Source: Pseudomonas sp. C1C7
Lineage (GTDB): Bacteria; Pseudomonadota; Gammaproteobacteria; Pseudomonadales; Pseudomonadaceae
NCBI RefSeq assembly: GCF_013359595.1
Contig: NZ_JABFMP010000022.1
Location: 1-64,000, forward strand
Length of the DNA stretch: 64,000 bases
Reading direction: 5' to 3'
Position numbers and translations under genes: made by a program. A model generated the notes under the pieces. That model saw only the letters and a program-made list of their open reading frames with translations. It made no database searches and was not told the DNA's origin. Within the stretch, counting starts at the first letter, position 1. Each line of letters begins with the position of its first letter. This document shows, one piece after another, positions 39,260-48,064 of this stretch.

Positions 39260-39931
39260 ATGCCAATCAGAGCAGTTCTTTTCGACATGGACGGCACCCT
39301 GCTCGACACCGCGCCGGACTTCATCGCGATCTGTCAGGCGATGCTGGCCGACCGCGGCTTGCCGCCGATCAACGACAAGCACATCCGCGACGAAATCTCC
39401 GGCGGCGCCAAAGCGATGGTCGCCGTGACCTTCGCCATGGATCCGGAATCCCCGGGGTTCGAGGAGCTGCGCCAGGAGTTTCTCGAGCGCTACCTGGTCG
39501 GTTGCGCCGTTCACAGCAAACTGTTCGACGGCATGGGTGAACTGCTGGCGGACATCGAGAAGGCCAACCTGACCTGGGGCGTGGTCACCAACAAGCCACT
39601 GCGCTTCGCCGAACCGATCATGCAGCAACTCGGCCTGGCCGAGCGTTCGGCACTGCTGATCTGCCCGGACCATGTGAAGAACAGCAAGCCGGATCCGGAG
39701 CCGTTGATCCTCGCCTGCAAGATGCTCGACATGGACCCGGCCAGCGTATTGTTCGTGGGCGATGACTTGCGCGATATCGAATCGGGACGCGATGCCGGGA
39801 CCAAAACCGCTGCCGTGACCTTCGGCTACATCCACCCGGATGACAATCCGCGGCATTGGGGGGCGGATGTGGTGGTTGATCATCCGCTGGAGTTGCGCAA
39901 GGTGCTCGATAGCGCGCTGTGCAGCTGCTGA
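39260..39931 (+). CDS. mupP: N-acetylmuramic acid 6-phosphate phosphatase (MupP)
   Basis: HAD-family phosphatase of 223 residues. Motif I is FDMDGTLLDTAPDF, motif II lies in VVTNKP, and motifs III/IV in KNSKPDPEPL and VGDDLRDIESG. In Pseudomonas the gene behind ubiG encodes MupP, which dephosphorylates MurNAc-6-P in the AmgK/MurU cell-wall recycling route and so affects fosfomycin tolerance and AmpC induction. Older annotation as phosphoglycolate phosphatase (gph) is the alternative. GAGGAG precedes the ATG. Confidence 0.9.
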   Translation: MPIRAVLFDMDGTLLDTAPDFIAICQAMLADRGLPPINDKHIRDEISGGAKAMVAVTFAMDPESPGFEELRQEFLERYLVGCAVHSKLFDGMGELLADIEKANLTWGVVTNKPLRFAEPIMQQLGLAERSALLICPDHVKNSKPDPEPLILACKMLDMDPASVLFVGDDLRDIESGRDAGTKTAAVTFGYIHPDDNPRHWGADVVVDHPLELRKVLDSALCSC

Positions 39932-39980
39932 GATCCGGTTTCACATCCTGAAAATGTTTTGTCGGGAATACGCCGCAGGA

Positions 39981-40118
39981 TCTGTAGCAGCTGGCGAAGC
40001 CTGCGTCCGGCTGCGCAGCAGTCGTGAAGTCAGCCAATGCGGTATTGCATGTAGACCGCGGACTCAGGTTTTGCGACTGCTTCGCAGCCGGACGCAGGCT
40101 TCGCCAGCTGCTACAGGG
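39981..40118. repeat. Inverted REP doublet (CTGTAGCAGCTGGCGAAGCC type)
   Basis: The element at 39982-40024 (…GCCTGCGTCCGGCTGCG) returns in inverted orientation at 40078-40117, ending in GCTACAG. The roughly 50-base centre is not repeated at 58160-58294, which has the same outer arms. Confidence 0.85.
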
Positions 40119-40196
40119 TTCGTGTTTCGACTTGATTGAGTGACTTGCCTGCGCAGCACTCACTGTGGCGCAAACAATGATTTGTCGAGGTTCTTT

Positions 40197-40937
40197 ATGT
40201 TCGATTACTCCGCCCGCCCCGATTTGCTCCAAGGCCGCATCATTCTGGTCACCGGTGCCGGTCGTGGCATCGGCGCCGCCGCTGCAAAAACCTATGCCGC
40301 CCACGGCGCGACCGTGCTGCTGCTGGGCAAGACCGAAGCCAACCTGTCCCAGGTCTATGACGAAATCGAAGCGGCCGGTCACCCGCAACCTGCCGTGATC
40401 CCGTTCAATCTGGAAACCGCCCTGCCCCATCAATACGATGAGCTGGCGGCGATGATCGAGACCGAATTCGGCCACCTCGACGGCTTGCTGCATAACGCCT
40501 CGATCATTGGCCCACGCACGCCAATCGAGCAACTCTCCGGCGAGAACTTCATGCGGGTGATGCAGGTGAACGTCAACTCGATGTTCATGCTCACCAGCAC
40601 CCTGCTGCCGCTCCTCAAGCTGTCCCAGGACGCCTCGGTGGTGTTCACCTCCAGCAGCGTCGGCCGCAAGGGTCGCGCCTATTGGGGCGCTTATGGCGTG
40701 TCCAAGTTCGCCACCGAAGGCCTGATGCAGACCCTGGCCGATGAAGTCGACACCGTGGCGCCCGTGCGCTCCAACAGCATCAACCCGGGCGCCACGCGCA
40801 CCAGCATGCGCGCCCAGGCGTATCCGGGAGAAAACCCGCTGAACAACCCGACACCCGAGGAGATCATGCCGGTCTACCTGTACCTGATGGGGCCGGACAG
40901 TACGGGCATCAACGGCCAGGCTTTCAACGCCCAGTAA
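40197..40937 (+). CDS. yciK: YciK-family short-chain dehydrogenase
   Basis: Classical SDR of 246 residues. VTGAGRGIGAAAAKTYA is the cofactor motif, and SSSVGRKGRAYWGAYGVSKF gives the Ser-Tyr-Lys triad. YciK-like proteins are annotated as oxidoreductases of unknown substrate; the ubiG-mupP-yciK order is conserved in Pseudomonas. The ATG at 40197 (MFDYSARPDLLQ) is the family start. Confidence 0.92.
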   Translation: MFDYSARPDLLQGRIILVTGAGRGIGAAAAKTYAAHGATVLLLGKTEANLSQVYDEIEAAGHPQPAVIPFNLETALPHQYDELAAMIETEFGHLDGLLHNASIIGPRTPIEQLSGENFMRVMQVNVNSMFMLTSTLLPLLKLSQDASVVFTSSSVGRKGRAYWGAYGVSKFATEGLMQTLADEVDTVAPVRSNSINPGATRTSMRAQAYPGENPLNNPTPEEIMPVYLYLMGPDSTGINGQAFNAQ

Positions 40938-41122
40938 TGCCGTACGTCGCTTTTGTGCCGCGCCGACCTCTCGTCGCGGCATTTGCGCAGGCAAAACTTG
41001 TACAAAGCGGATTAGACTTGTAAGAAATGTCCTACGGGACTGACGGACCAGTATGACGCGCTGCCCCAGGCCGCTCTCACCCAGCTTGTAAGACAGCCTG
41101 AACGCTCAAGAGCACGCGCCAT

Positions 41123-42049
41123 ATGAAATCACCCTCCCAGACCAACGCAATTGACTTCGATAGCGCCAAATTGCAACGCCTGGGCTTTGGTCAGCAGCAA
41201 CCGGTTCTGGAAAGGCCTGTCAGTCTTGCGCAATTGCGCCAGCAACTGAGCATACAGCTGCAGACCAGTCTTGAGCCTCAACGCATTCTCGGGCTGTTTT
41301 TCCGTGAAGTTCAGCGACTCGTTCCCCTCGACGCCTTGACCTACGAGCACAAGAGCAGCGATCTGCGCCTGGAATTCGGCCAGCGCGGCCGTCATTCGAT
41401 CAGCTATAGCCTCAGCCATGAAGGCGAACACCTGGGTGAACTGGTGTTTCGCCGCGGGCAGCGCTTCAGCGAGAAGGATCAGGGCAGCCTCGAGTCGCTG
41501 CTGGCCGCTCTGCTCTACCCGATGCGCAACACCCTGCTCTACCGCGCCGCGACCCAGAAAGCGCTGCGCGATCCGCTGACTGACACCGGCAACCGGATTG
41601 CCATGGACCAGACCTTGGCGCGGGAAATCGAAGTCGCGCGGCGCCACCTGCAACCGCTGTCCTTGCTGATGCTGGACATCGATCACTTCAAACTGATCAA
41701 CGACACCCACGGCCACAGCGTCGGCGATGAGGTGCTCAGGGCCGTGGCCACTTCGATCAAAAGCCAGCTGCGCAATGTGGACATGGTGTTTCGTTATGGC
41801 GGGGAAGAGTTTCTGGTCCTGCTGTCCAACACCCCGCGCGAAGCGGCGGCAATGGTGGGCGAGAGACTGCGGTTTGCGGTGCAGGCCGAGGATTATCTGG
41901 CCGAGGGGCGCTCGATTGCGCTGACCATCAGTATTGGCTGTTCGACCCTGCTGCCGGGGGAATCGGCCGAGAGTTTGTTGCGACGGGCCGACAATGCGCT
42001 GTATATCGCCAAGCGCGAGGGGCGTAACCGCCTGACGATGGCGGGCTGA
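41123..42049 (+). CDS. GGDEF diguanylate cyclase with N-terminal sensor domain
   Basis: Soluble 308-residue protein. Residues about 40-130 look like a GAF-type sensor; the cyclase domain covers about 145-305. The active site is RYGGEEFLVLL, a valid GGEEF form, and RNVD five residues before it matches the RxxD inhibitory site, so an active feedback-controlled c-di-GMP synthase is likely. Its ligand is unknown. It stands alone between yciK and a palindrome at 42076-42103 that separates it from the convergent TenA-like gene. Confidence 0.9.
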   Translation: MKSPSQTNAIDFDSAKLQRLGFGQQQPVLERPVSLAQLRQQLSIQLQTSLEPQRILGLFFREVQRLVPLDALTYEHKSSDLRLEFGQRGRHSISYSLSHEGEHLGELVFRRGQRFSEKDQGSLESLLAALLYPMRNTLLYRAATQKALRDPLTDTGNRIAMDQTLAREIEVARRHLQPLSLLMLDIDHFKLINDTHGHSVGDEVLRAVATSIKSQLRNVDMVFRYGGEEFLVLLSNTPREAAAMVGERLRFAVQAEDYLAEGRSIALTISIGCSTLLPGESAESLLRRADNALYIAKREGRNRLTMAG

Positions 42050-42075
42050 GATTTCAAGAACAACGCAAAAACAAA

Positions 42076-42103
42076 TGTGGGAGCGGGCTTGCCCGCTCCC
42101 ACA
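42076..42103. terminator. Palindromic REP acting as bidirectional terminator
   Basis: TGTGGGAGCGGGC and GCCCGCTCCCACA form a 13 bp stem with a TT loop, followed on the plus strand by GTTTTA. It lies 26 bases after the diguanylate cyclase gene and 21 bases from the end of the convergent gene. It is also a copy of the GCGGGCTTGCCCGC REP family. Confidence 0.75.
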
Positions 42104-42124
42104 GTTTTACCTCTTACCGCTCAC

Positions 42125-42919
42125 TCAGCTTTCCGCCAACTCCAACCGCTCACGGGCTACCGGTGCTTTTTCCGAGTGTTCGATCTGCATGCAACGTTCC
42201 AGGAACAGGTACATGTAGTCGTAGCTCTTGCACACCGCCTGACGCAGTTCCATCTGCAACGCCTTGCTCGGGTTCATGCCCGCCAGCGTACAGATGATCT
42301 CCAGCGCTTCCCATGGATGCGCGTCATCGTACTGCGCATGCATCTTCAGCCACTTCATTGCACGCTTGCGCTCTTCCTCAGGGAAGGCTGCCGCGTACAC
42401 GCCGGTGGAGCAGACCACTGCCGACCATTCACCGGTCGCGCCTTCGATGGCGTAGTTGGTGGCGGCGATGGCCACGATCAGCGAATCCGCCGAACTTGTG
42501 TGCCAGCACCAGTGGCTCAGCGCGTGAAGCTCCGGGGCCACGCTTTGCGCCTGCAGATCTTCCAGACTGACGCCGTGGGCACGGCTCCAGTTGACCCAAT
42601 AGTCGGCATGGTTGAGTTCAACGCGAATGTTGCGCATCAGCCAGCGACGGGCCATGTCTTCGCCCGGGTGACGGGCAAAGCGGGTCTTGGTGAGGTTTTG
42701 TGCCATGTACAACGCGAACTGTTCGACCACAGGCCAGCCACCGATGAGGTACTGACGCATGGTTTTTGCGCTGAGTTTGTTATCACGCATGCGCTGATAC
42801 AGTTCGTGTTCGACAACCCGGCGCTTACTCTCGCTGCAATCCTGGATCAGGCGCTGGGCCCAGGCAGGATAACTTGCAGCTTCCATGAGTGGGCCGGTTC
42901 GGATGAATGTGTCGATCAC
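42125..42919 (-). CDS. TenA/PqqC-like (haem-oxygenase fold) protein
   Basis: All-helical protein of 264 residues. Motifs ELYQRMRDNKLSAKTMRQYL, RVELNHADYW and HAQYDDAHPWEALEI carry His/Glu/Asp residues placed as in iron-containing TenA-like or CADD-like oxidases. Pseudomonas databases often call it a TenA-family regulator, which is probably misleading. No function can be assigned. The GTG at 42919 has AAAGGAG seven bases upstream; earlier in-frame codons lack this. It starts 44 bases downstream of the rbdA-like gene on the same strand. Confidence 0.75.
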   Translation of the reverse strand: MIDTFIRTGPLMEAASYPAWAQRLIQDCSESKRRVVEHELYQRMRDNKLSAKTMRQYLIGGWPVVEQFALYMAQNLTKTRFARHPGEDMARRWLMRNIRVELNHADYWVNWSRAHGVSLEDLQAQSVAPELHALSHWCWHTSSADSLIVAIAATNYAIEGATGEWSAVVCSTGVYAAAFPEEERKRAMKWLKMHAQYDDAHPWEALEIICTLAGMNPSKALQMELRQAVCKSYDYMYLFLERCMQIEHSEKAPVARERLELAES

Positions 42920-42963
42920 TGTCGAGCTCCTTTTGATTGTGATTGTTGGACCGGCAAGAGACT

Positions 42964-45420
42964 TCAACGAAATGTGCCAGGCGCCTTGAACAGCAAAGGC
43001 TGAGGCCTGGCAGGACGACTTTGCAAACTGTCGCAGGTAAACAATTGCGGGCGTTCTATGACATAGCCCTGAGCGTAATCCACCCCGATCTCCAGCAATG
43101 CCTGCTCGATCTGGGGCGTCTCGACAAACTCGGCAATCGTGCGTTTACCCATGACATGGCCGATGTGATTGATCACCTCGACCATGGCGCGGTTAATCGG
43201 GTCGTCCAGCATATCCTTTACGAAACTCCCGTCGATCTTCAAGAAGTCTACAGGCAAATGTTTCAGATAAGCGAATGAAGACATACCGGCGCAAAAGTCG
43301 TCCAGTGAAAAATGACAACCTAACCCTTTGAGTTCATTAATAAATCTGATTGCGCTACCTAAATTGGAAATTGCGCTTGTTTCGGTGATTTCAAAACAAA
43401 TCATTTCAGGCGGAATCGAATACGTAACGAACTGTTCCCTGAGGAAGTCCAGAAACGCCTCATCTCCTATGGTCGTGCCTGACAGATTTATCGCACACAT
43501 CGCCAGAGGCCCCTTGCGCTTCTCGGCCCGGCACTGGGCAATGATGCGGAAAACGTTCTGCACCACCCAACGATCAAGGGAAGTCATCAAGCCGTAACGT
43601 TCGGCGGCGGGAATGAAACTGTCAGGCAGGATCATGCGCCCGGCTTCATCGTGCAGACGCAGGAGGATCTCGATATGCCCGCCTTCGTCGCTGGTGCCCA
43701 GCGGTGCGATTTCCTGGGCGTAAAGACAGAAGCGGTCCTCTTCCAGCGCCATGTGCAGACGCTGCACCCAGGCCATTTCGCCGAAGCGCAGGGACAATTC
43801 CGAGTCATCCGGGTGATAGACCTGAACCCGGTTACGGCCTTTTTCCTTGGCCATGTAGCAAGCCATGTCAGCCGCTCGCAGCGAGGCCTCGAGGGTGGTC
43901 GGATTGTGTGATACATGCACCAGCCCGACGCTCACGGTGGTCACGAATGGCCGGCCCTTCCACACGAAATGCAGGTTCTGCACGGTCTGACGCAAGCCTT
44001 CGGCGATTCTTTCCGCCGCATCCGGGCCGCAATTTTCCAGCAGGATGCCGAACTCATCGCCGCCCAGACGCGCCAGGGTATCGCCCTCGCGCAGACCCGA
44101 TTGCAGCAGCGCACAGATATGACGCAGCAACTCGTCGCCCGCCGCGTGGCCGCAGGTATCGTTGACCAGTTTGAATTGATCCAGGTCGAGGAACATCAAC
44201 GCATGACGCCCCGACTGGCGCGTCAGGTTGTGCAGCGCCTGCTCGAGGCGATATTCGAATTCACGGCGGTTGGCCAGGCCGGTCAGCGCATCATGGGTCG
44301 CCTGCCAGGACAGATTGGCGATGTATTGCCGTTCCTGGGTCATGTCGTGCAGAACCAGCACGGTACCGCTGACCTTGCCGGCATTGCGGATCGGCGCGCC
44401 GACCAGGGTCACCGACACCGTGCTGCCATCCAGACGCTGGATCAGTTTGGAGTGTTCGCTGCCGCCGCTCAGATGACCGCTCAAAATGCGCTCGATCAGA
44501 TTGAAACCTTCGGCCTGGGCGTTCTCGTCCAGCAGATTGAACAGCGCCGCCAGCGGCAGACCGGTCGCCTGCTCTGCCTTCCAGTGGGTCAGGGCTTCGG
44601 CGGCCGGGTTCATGTAGGCAATGGCGCCGGACACATCGGTGGTGATCACCCCGTCACCGATCGATTGCAGGGTGATCTGCGCCCGGTCTTTCTCCAATTG
44701 CAACGCGTCGGCAAAGGCGTGGCGTTGCTTGAGCAGCTTGTGGGTGCGCATCAGGGCCAGCGCAATCAGAATCAGCGCCGTGGCAAGGTTGGTCACCAGC
44801 AGCAGACGCAGAATGACCCGCGAGCCCTCGCCCAGTGCATCGCTGAAGGCTTTCGCCGCTGGCGTCACTTCTTCGTTGATCGCCAGGACCTGCTCCTTCC
44901 AGTGCTGAATATCCGCACGGGAAGCCGGGCTGGCAGTGATGTGCCGGTGCATGTCCTGGGCAACGTCATCGAGCTTGACCAGATAGGAGTCGCCCACGGT
45001 CCAGCGCTCGATGGCGGTTTCGAGGTAACTGAAATGACGGAAATTGAGGTACAGCCAGATCAGGCTGGAGACATCGTCGGGATGGTTGCCACCCTTGATG
45101 ATCGCCACGCGGGCGGCTTCGATATCAGGGGGCTCGTGATCCAGCGCTACACGCAACTCGTGACCGCCCTGGGGGACGGAAATCGCACGCTGGTACTTGC
45201 GGAAAACGGTCTCGTCGCCACTGTCGGCGTAGAGATTGAGGTAATAGATGGCGTCTTTCTGGCCCTTGGACCAAAGGCTTTCACCGGCTACATAGCCCCG
45301 GACGGCCGACAGTACATAAAGGCTGACGCCGCCCAACAAGGCCTGGAACAGCACGACGGCGATAAAGGGCCATACGATGCCCAGCAACCGAGGCGTTGCG
45401 AGAGTCCGCGTTTGATTCAT
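42964..45420 (-). CDS. rbdA: RbdA-like membrane PAS-GGDEF-EAL protein
   Basis: Inner-membrane c-di-GMP enzyme of 818 residues, equal to my recollection of P. aeruginosa RbdA (regulator of biofilm dispersal). Two membrane segments (about 13-37 and 207-228) bracket a periplasmic helical domain. A PAS domain (about 250-360) precedes GGDEF (LARLGGDEFG with RxxD inhibitory site REGD) and EAL. EAL residues are kept: EILLR, INLSG, EITET, LDDF, LKIDG, AEFVE; the loop 6 motif reads DDFCAG instead of DDFGTG. Probably a phosphodiesterase tuned by the GGDEF domain. Part of the EAL coding region (about 43230-43480) is AT-rich. Confidence 0.88.
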   Translation of the reverse strand: MNQTRTLATPRLLGIVWPFIAVVLFQALLGGVSLYVLSAVRGYVAGESLWSKGQKDAIYYLNLYADSGDETVFRKYQRAISVPQGGHELRVALDHEPPDIEAARVAIIKGGNHPDDVSSLIWLYLNFRHFSYLETAIERWTVGDSYLVKLDDVAQDMHRHITASPASRADIQHWKEQVLAINEEVTPAAKAFSDALGEGSRVILRLLLVTNLATALILIALALMRTHKLLKQRHAFADALQLEKDRAQITLQSIGDGVITTDVSGAIAYMNPAAEALTHWKAEQATGLPLAALFNLLDENAQAEGFNLIERILSGHLSGGSEHSKLIQRLDGSTVSVTLVGAPIRNAGKVSGTVLVLHDMTQERQYIANLSWQATHDALTGLANRREFEYRLEQALHNLTRQSGRHALMFLDLDQFKLVNDTCGHAAGDELLRHICALLQSGLREGDTLARLGGDEFGILLENCGPDAAERIAEGLRQTVQNLHFVWKGRPFVTTVSVGLVHVSHNPTTLEASLRAADMACYMAKEKGRNRVQVYHPDDSELSLRFGEMAWVQRLHMALEEDRFCLYAQEIAPLGTSDEGGHIEILLRLHDEAGRMILPDSFIPAAERYGLMTSLDRWVVQNVFRIIAQCRAEKRKGPLAMCAINLSGTTIGDEAFLDFLREQFVTYSIPPEMICFEITETSAISNLGSAIRFINELKGLGCHFSLDDFCAGMSSFAYLKHLPVDFLKIDGSFVKDMLDDPINRAMVEVINHIGHVMGKRTIAEFVETPQIEQALLEIGVDYAQGYVIERPQLFTCDSLQSRPARPQPLLFKAPGTFR

Positions 45421-45612
45421 GAGTTCCCTTGACTTAGCACTGCCAGATCATCATCCAACGTGATCGCTACAGCTAGACTAGGGGGCGTTACAAATCCCGG
45501 CAAGTCATGAATGGAAAACATTCAGGCGTACTCTCTACTTATTATTAATACTTGCGTTGCCCTTCTGGATCAGCCCGTCGCGGCTTCCACCACCGCGCGC
45601 GTCGCGTGTCGA

Positions 45613-47430
45613 TCAATGCTGCTGCAAATGCCCGTAAAGCTTGGCGTACAAGCCGCCATCAGCGATCAATTGTTGATGGTCGCCATCTTCGGCAATTTGC
45701 CCGCCATCGAACACCAACACACGGTCAGCCTGCTTCACCGCCGACAGGCGATGGGCAATGATCAGCGTGGTGCGGTGACTGAGGAACCGGGCCAATGCCT
45801 GGTGCAAGTTGTACTCGGTGGCGGCGTCCAGCGCTGAAGTGGCTTCGTCGAGGATCACCACCTTCGGATCGGCCAATACCATTCGCGCAATAGCCAGACG
45901 CTGGCGCTGCCCGCCGGACAACCGCACCCCGGAACGCCCGACGATGCTGTCCAGGCCATTGGGCAATTCGCGGATCGTGGCGTGCAACTGGGCGATTTCC
46001 AGCGCCTGCCAGCAGGCCTCATCACTTCGCTCACGGCCCATGGTCAGGTTGGCGCGCACGGTGTCATTGAACAGCGCCGGATGTTGCAGGACCACCGCGA
46101 CATTTTCCCGTACGGTTTCCAGGCCGATCTCCTGCTGAGTCGAGCCGCCGAAACGAATGGTCCCGGACTGCGGCGTGTACAAGCCCAGCAGCAGTTGAAC
46201 CAGAGTACTTTTGCCGCCGCCGCTGGCGCCGACGATCGCGACCTTTTCACCGGGCGCGATGGACAGGTTCATCTGGTTCAGCACCAGTTCGTCGCCGTAA
46301 CCGAAACTCAGGCCCTGCACCTCGATTCCCACGGTCTCGCGACCGGTGAACGGGTCGACGCCATTGGGGTATTCCGGCTCATCGGCCCGGGCCAGCAGTT
46401 CGTTGATCCGCGACAGCGCGCCGCCGGCGGCGTAGTAGGCGTATTGCAGATTCAGCAGCTGCTCCACCGGGCCGATCATGAACCACAGGTAGCTGAACAC
46501 CGCGAGCATCTGGCCGATGGACAGGTCGGAGAACAGCACGGTGAGCATCGCGGCGGCGCGGAAGATATCGATGCCGAACTGGAACAGCAGGCCGCTGGCA
46601 CGGTTCGAGGCGTCGGTCTTCCACTGCGAACTGACCGCGTAATCGCGAACCTCCTTGGCCCGCAACCCCAAGCGACCGAGGAAAAAGCCCTGACGGTTGC
46701 CGGCGCGCACTTCCTGGATCGCGTCCAGAGTTTCGGTCAGCGCCTGGGTGAAGCGCGAGGTGCTGTCGTTCTCCAGCTTTTTCAGATGCTTGACCCGCTT
46801 GCCCAATTGCACCGTGGCGTAGATCACCAGCGGGTTGAACAGCAGAATCAGCAGCGCCAGCTGCCAGTGCATCCACAGCAGAATCCCGGCGGTGCCGACC
46901 AGGGTCAGCATCGCCACCAGGAAGCGACTGAGGGTTTCGCCGACGAATTTGTCGAGGGTATCCAGGTCGGTAACCAGGTGCGTGGTCACCGTGCCGCTGC
47001 CCAGGCTTTCGTATTCGCCGAGGGAGATGCGTTTGAGCCGCTCGATCAGGCGGATGCGAATTCGGTAGACGATGTCCTTGGCCAGAGACGCGAACAGTCG
47101 CGCCTGCACCACGTTGAATAGCAGGGCCGCGCAACGCAAGGCCAGGGTCACCATGAGCATGAGGCCGATGTAGCCGGCGGCTTTTTGCCAAACCTCGGGC
47201 AGTGCCAGGTTCATGACTTTCAGTGCGGCGTCGCCGTGTCCCAGCAGTACTTCGTCCACCAGCAATGGCAGGAGCAAGGGGATCGGAACACTGCACAGGG
47301 TCGCCAGCACGGCCACGCCGTTGGCGATCCACAGGGATTTCTTGTGTTGAAGGGCCAGACGACGGATTTCCGCCCAGCTCAAGCGGTCGACGCGTTTTGC
47401 GGTTTGAACGTCGTCGGGCAGGTCATGCAC
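45613..47430 (-). CDS. ABC exporter half-transporter (MsbA-like fusion)
   Basis: Permease-ATPase fusion of 605 residues. About six membrane helices lie in residues 40-300. The ATPase has Walker A GASGGGKSTLVQ, signature LSGGQRQRLA and Walker B VVILDEATSALD, so it should be active as a homodimer. The substrate is unknown; MsbA, lipid or drug exporters have this shape. The GTG at 47430 overlaps the end of the DsbA-like gene by 8 bases. The same neighbour order (trhO, DsbA-like, ABC, rbdA) is recalled from P. aeruginosa. Confidence 0.88.
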   Translation of the reverse strand: MHDLPDDVQTAKRVDRLSWAEIRRLALQHKKSLWIANGVAVLATLCSVPIPLLLPLLVDEVLLGHGDAALKVMNLALPEVWQKAAGYIGLMLMVTLALRCAALLFNVVQARLFASLAKDIVYRIRIRLIERLKRISLGEYESLGSGTVTTHLVTDLDTLDKFVGETLSRFLVAMLTLVGTAGILLWMHWQLALLILLFNPLVIYATVQLGKRVKHLKKLENDSTSRFTQALTETLDAIQEVRAGNRQGFFLGRLGLRAKEVRDYAVSSQWKTDASNRASGLLFQFGIDIFRAAAMLTVLFSDLSIGQMLAVFSYLWFMIGPVEQLLNLQYAYYAAGGALSRINELLARADEPEYPNGVDPFTGRETVGIEVQGLSFGYGDELVLNQMNLSIAPGEKVAIVGASGGGKSTLVQLLLGLYTPQSGTIRFGGSTQQEIGLETVRENVAVVLQHPALFNDTVRANLTMGRERSDEACWQALEIAQLHATIRELPNGLDSIVGRSGVRLSGGQRQRLAIARMVLADPKVVILDEATSALDAATEYNLHQALARFLSHRTTLIIAHRLSAVKQADRVLVFDGGQIAEDGDHQQLIADGGLYAKLYGHLQQH

Positions 47431-48061
47431 AGGCAGCGCGCTCCAGCCAGCGGCCGAGCAGCGGTGACAGCACACTGAGCGGTTGATAGCCATTGGTCAG
47501 CAGCGCCAATTGTCCATTTCGCTCAGCCAGCAAGGTAGGGAAACCGGCGATGCCCAGGTCCTGGACCCAGGTGAAATCGGCGGCCGTCGCGGTGTGCATG
47601 TCGGCGCGGTCGAAGGCGCCGGCGAATTCGATGCGCGGCAGACCGGCCTGCTCAGCCAGCTCCACCAGCACGCTGGCGTGGGTGACGTCGCGGCCTTGCG
47701 CATAAAACGCATGCTGGATCAGACCCAGCAGTTTCCACGCACAATCCGGCGCCAGGCTACGCGCAGTCACCAGAGCCCGGCAGGCCGGTTCGGTGTCGTA
47801 GACGAATCCTTCGGGCAAGGCGCCTTCCACCTTGAACGGCTGGCCGGTGGCCTCGGTGACCGCCTGCCAGTGCTCAAGAATGTAGCGCCGGGTGGACGGC
47901 TCCAGCGCCGCGCCGCTGCCGGTGCGCAAACCGCCCACCACCAGATGCACGTCCACTCCCGCTGCCGCCGCCTGTTCGACCAGTGCGTTTGCAACCGGAG
48001 CAAAACCCCAGCACCAGGAACACATCGGGTCCATTACATAGAGCAGGCGGCATGCAGACAT
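47423..48061 (-). CDS. DsbA-family thiol oxidoreductase-like protein
   Basis: Thioredoxin-fold protein of 212 residues. The N-terminal MDPMCSWCWGFAP gives a CSWC active site, and GIAGFPTLLAE contains the cis-proline. There is no signal peptide, so unlike DsbA it should act in the cytoplasm, as FrnE-like proteins do. The helical insert of DsbA lies between. Its stop overlaps the ABC transporter start. The substrate is unknown. Confidence 0.85.
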   Translation of the reverse strand: MSACRLLYVMDPMCSWCWGFAPVANALVEQAAAAGVDVHLVVGGLRTGSGAALEPSTRRYILEHWQAVTEATGQPFKVEGALPEGFVYDTEPACRALVTARSLAPDCAWKLLGLIQHAFYAQGRDVTHASVLVELAEQAGLPRIEFAGAFDRADMHTATAADFTWVQDLGIAGFPTLLAERNGQLALLTNGYQPLSVLSPLLGRWLERAACA

Positions 48062-48064
48062 GGT

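Noticed and set aside
45511..45837. Plus-strand frame of 108 codons upstream of and overlapping the ABC gene end
   Set aside because: The part beyond 45613 is antisense to the ABC ATPase; no ribosome site or motif supports it.
47431..47493. Longer N-terminus for the ABC exporter
   Set aside because: The extra codons lie within the DsbA-like gene; the GTG at 47430 with its 8-base overlap is the more natural start.
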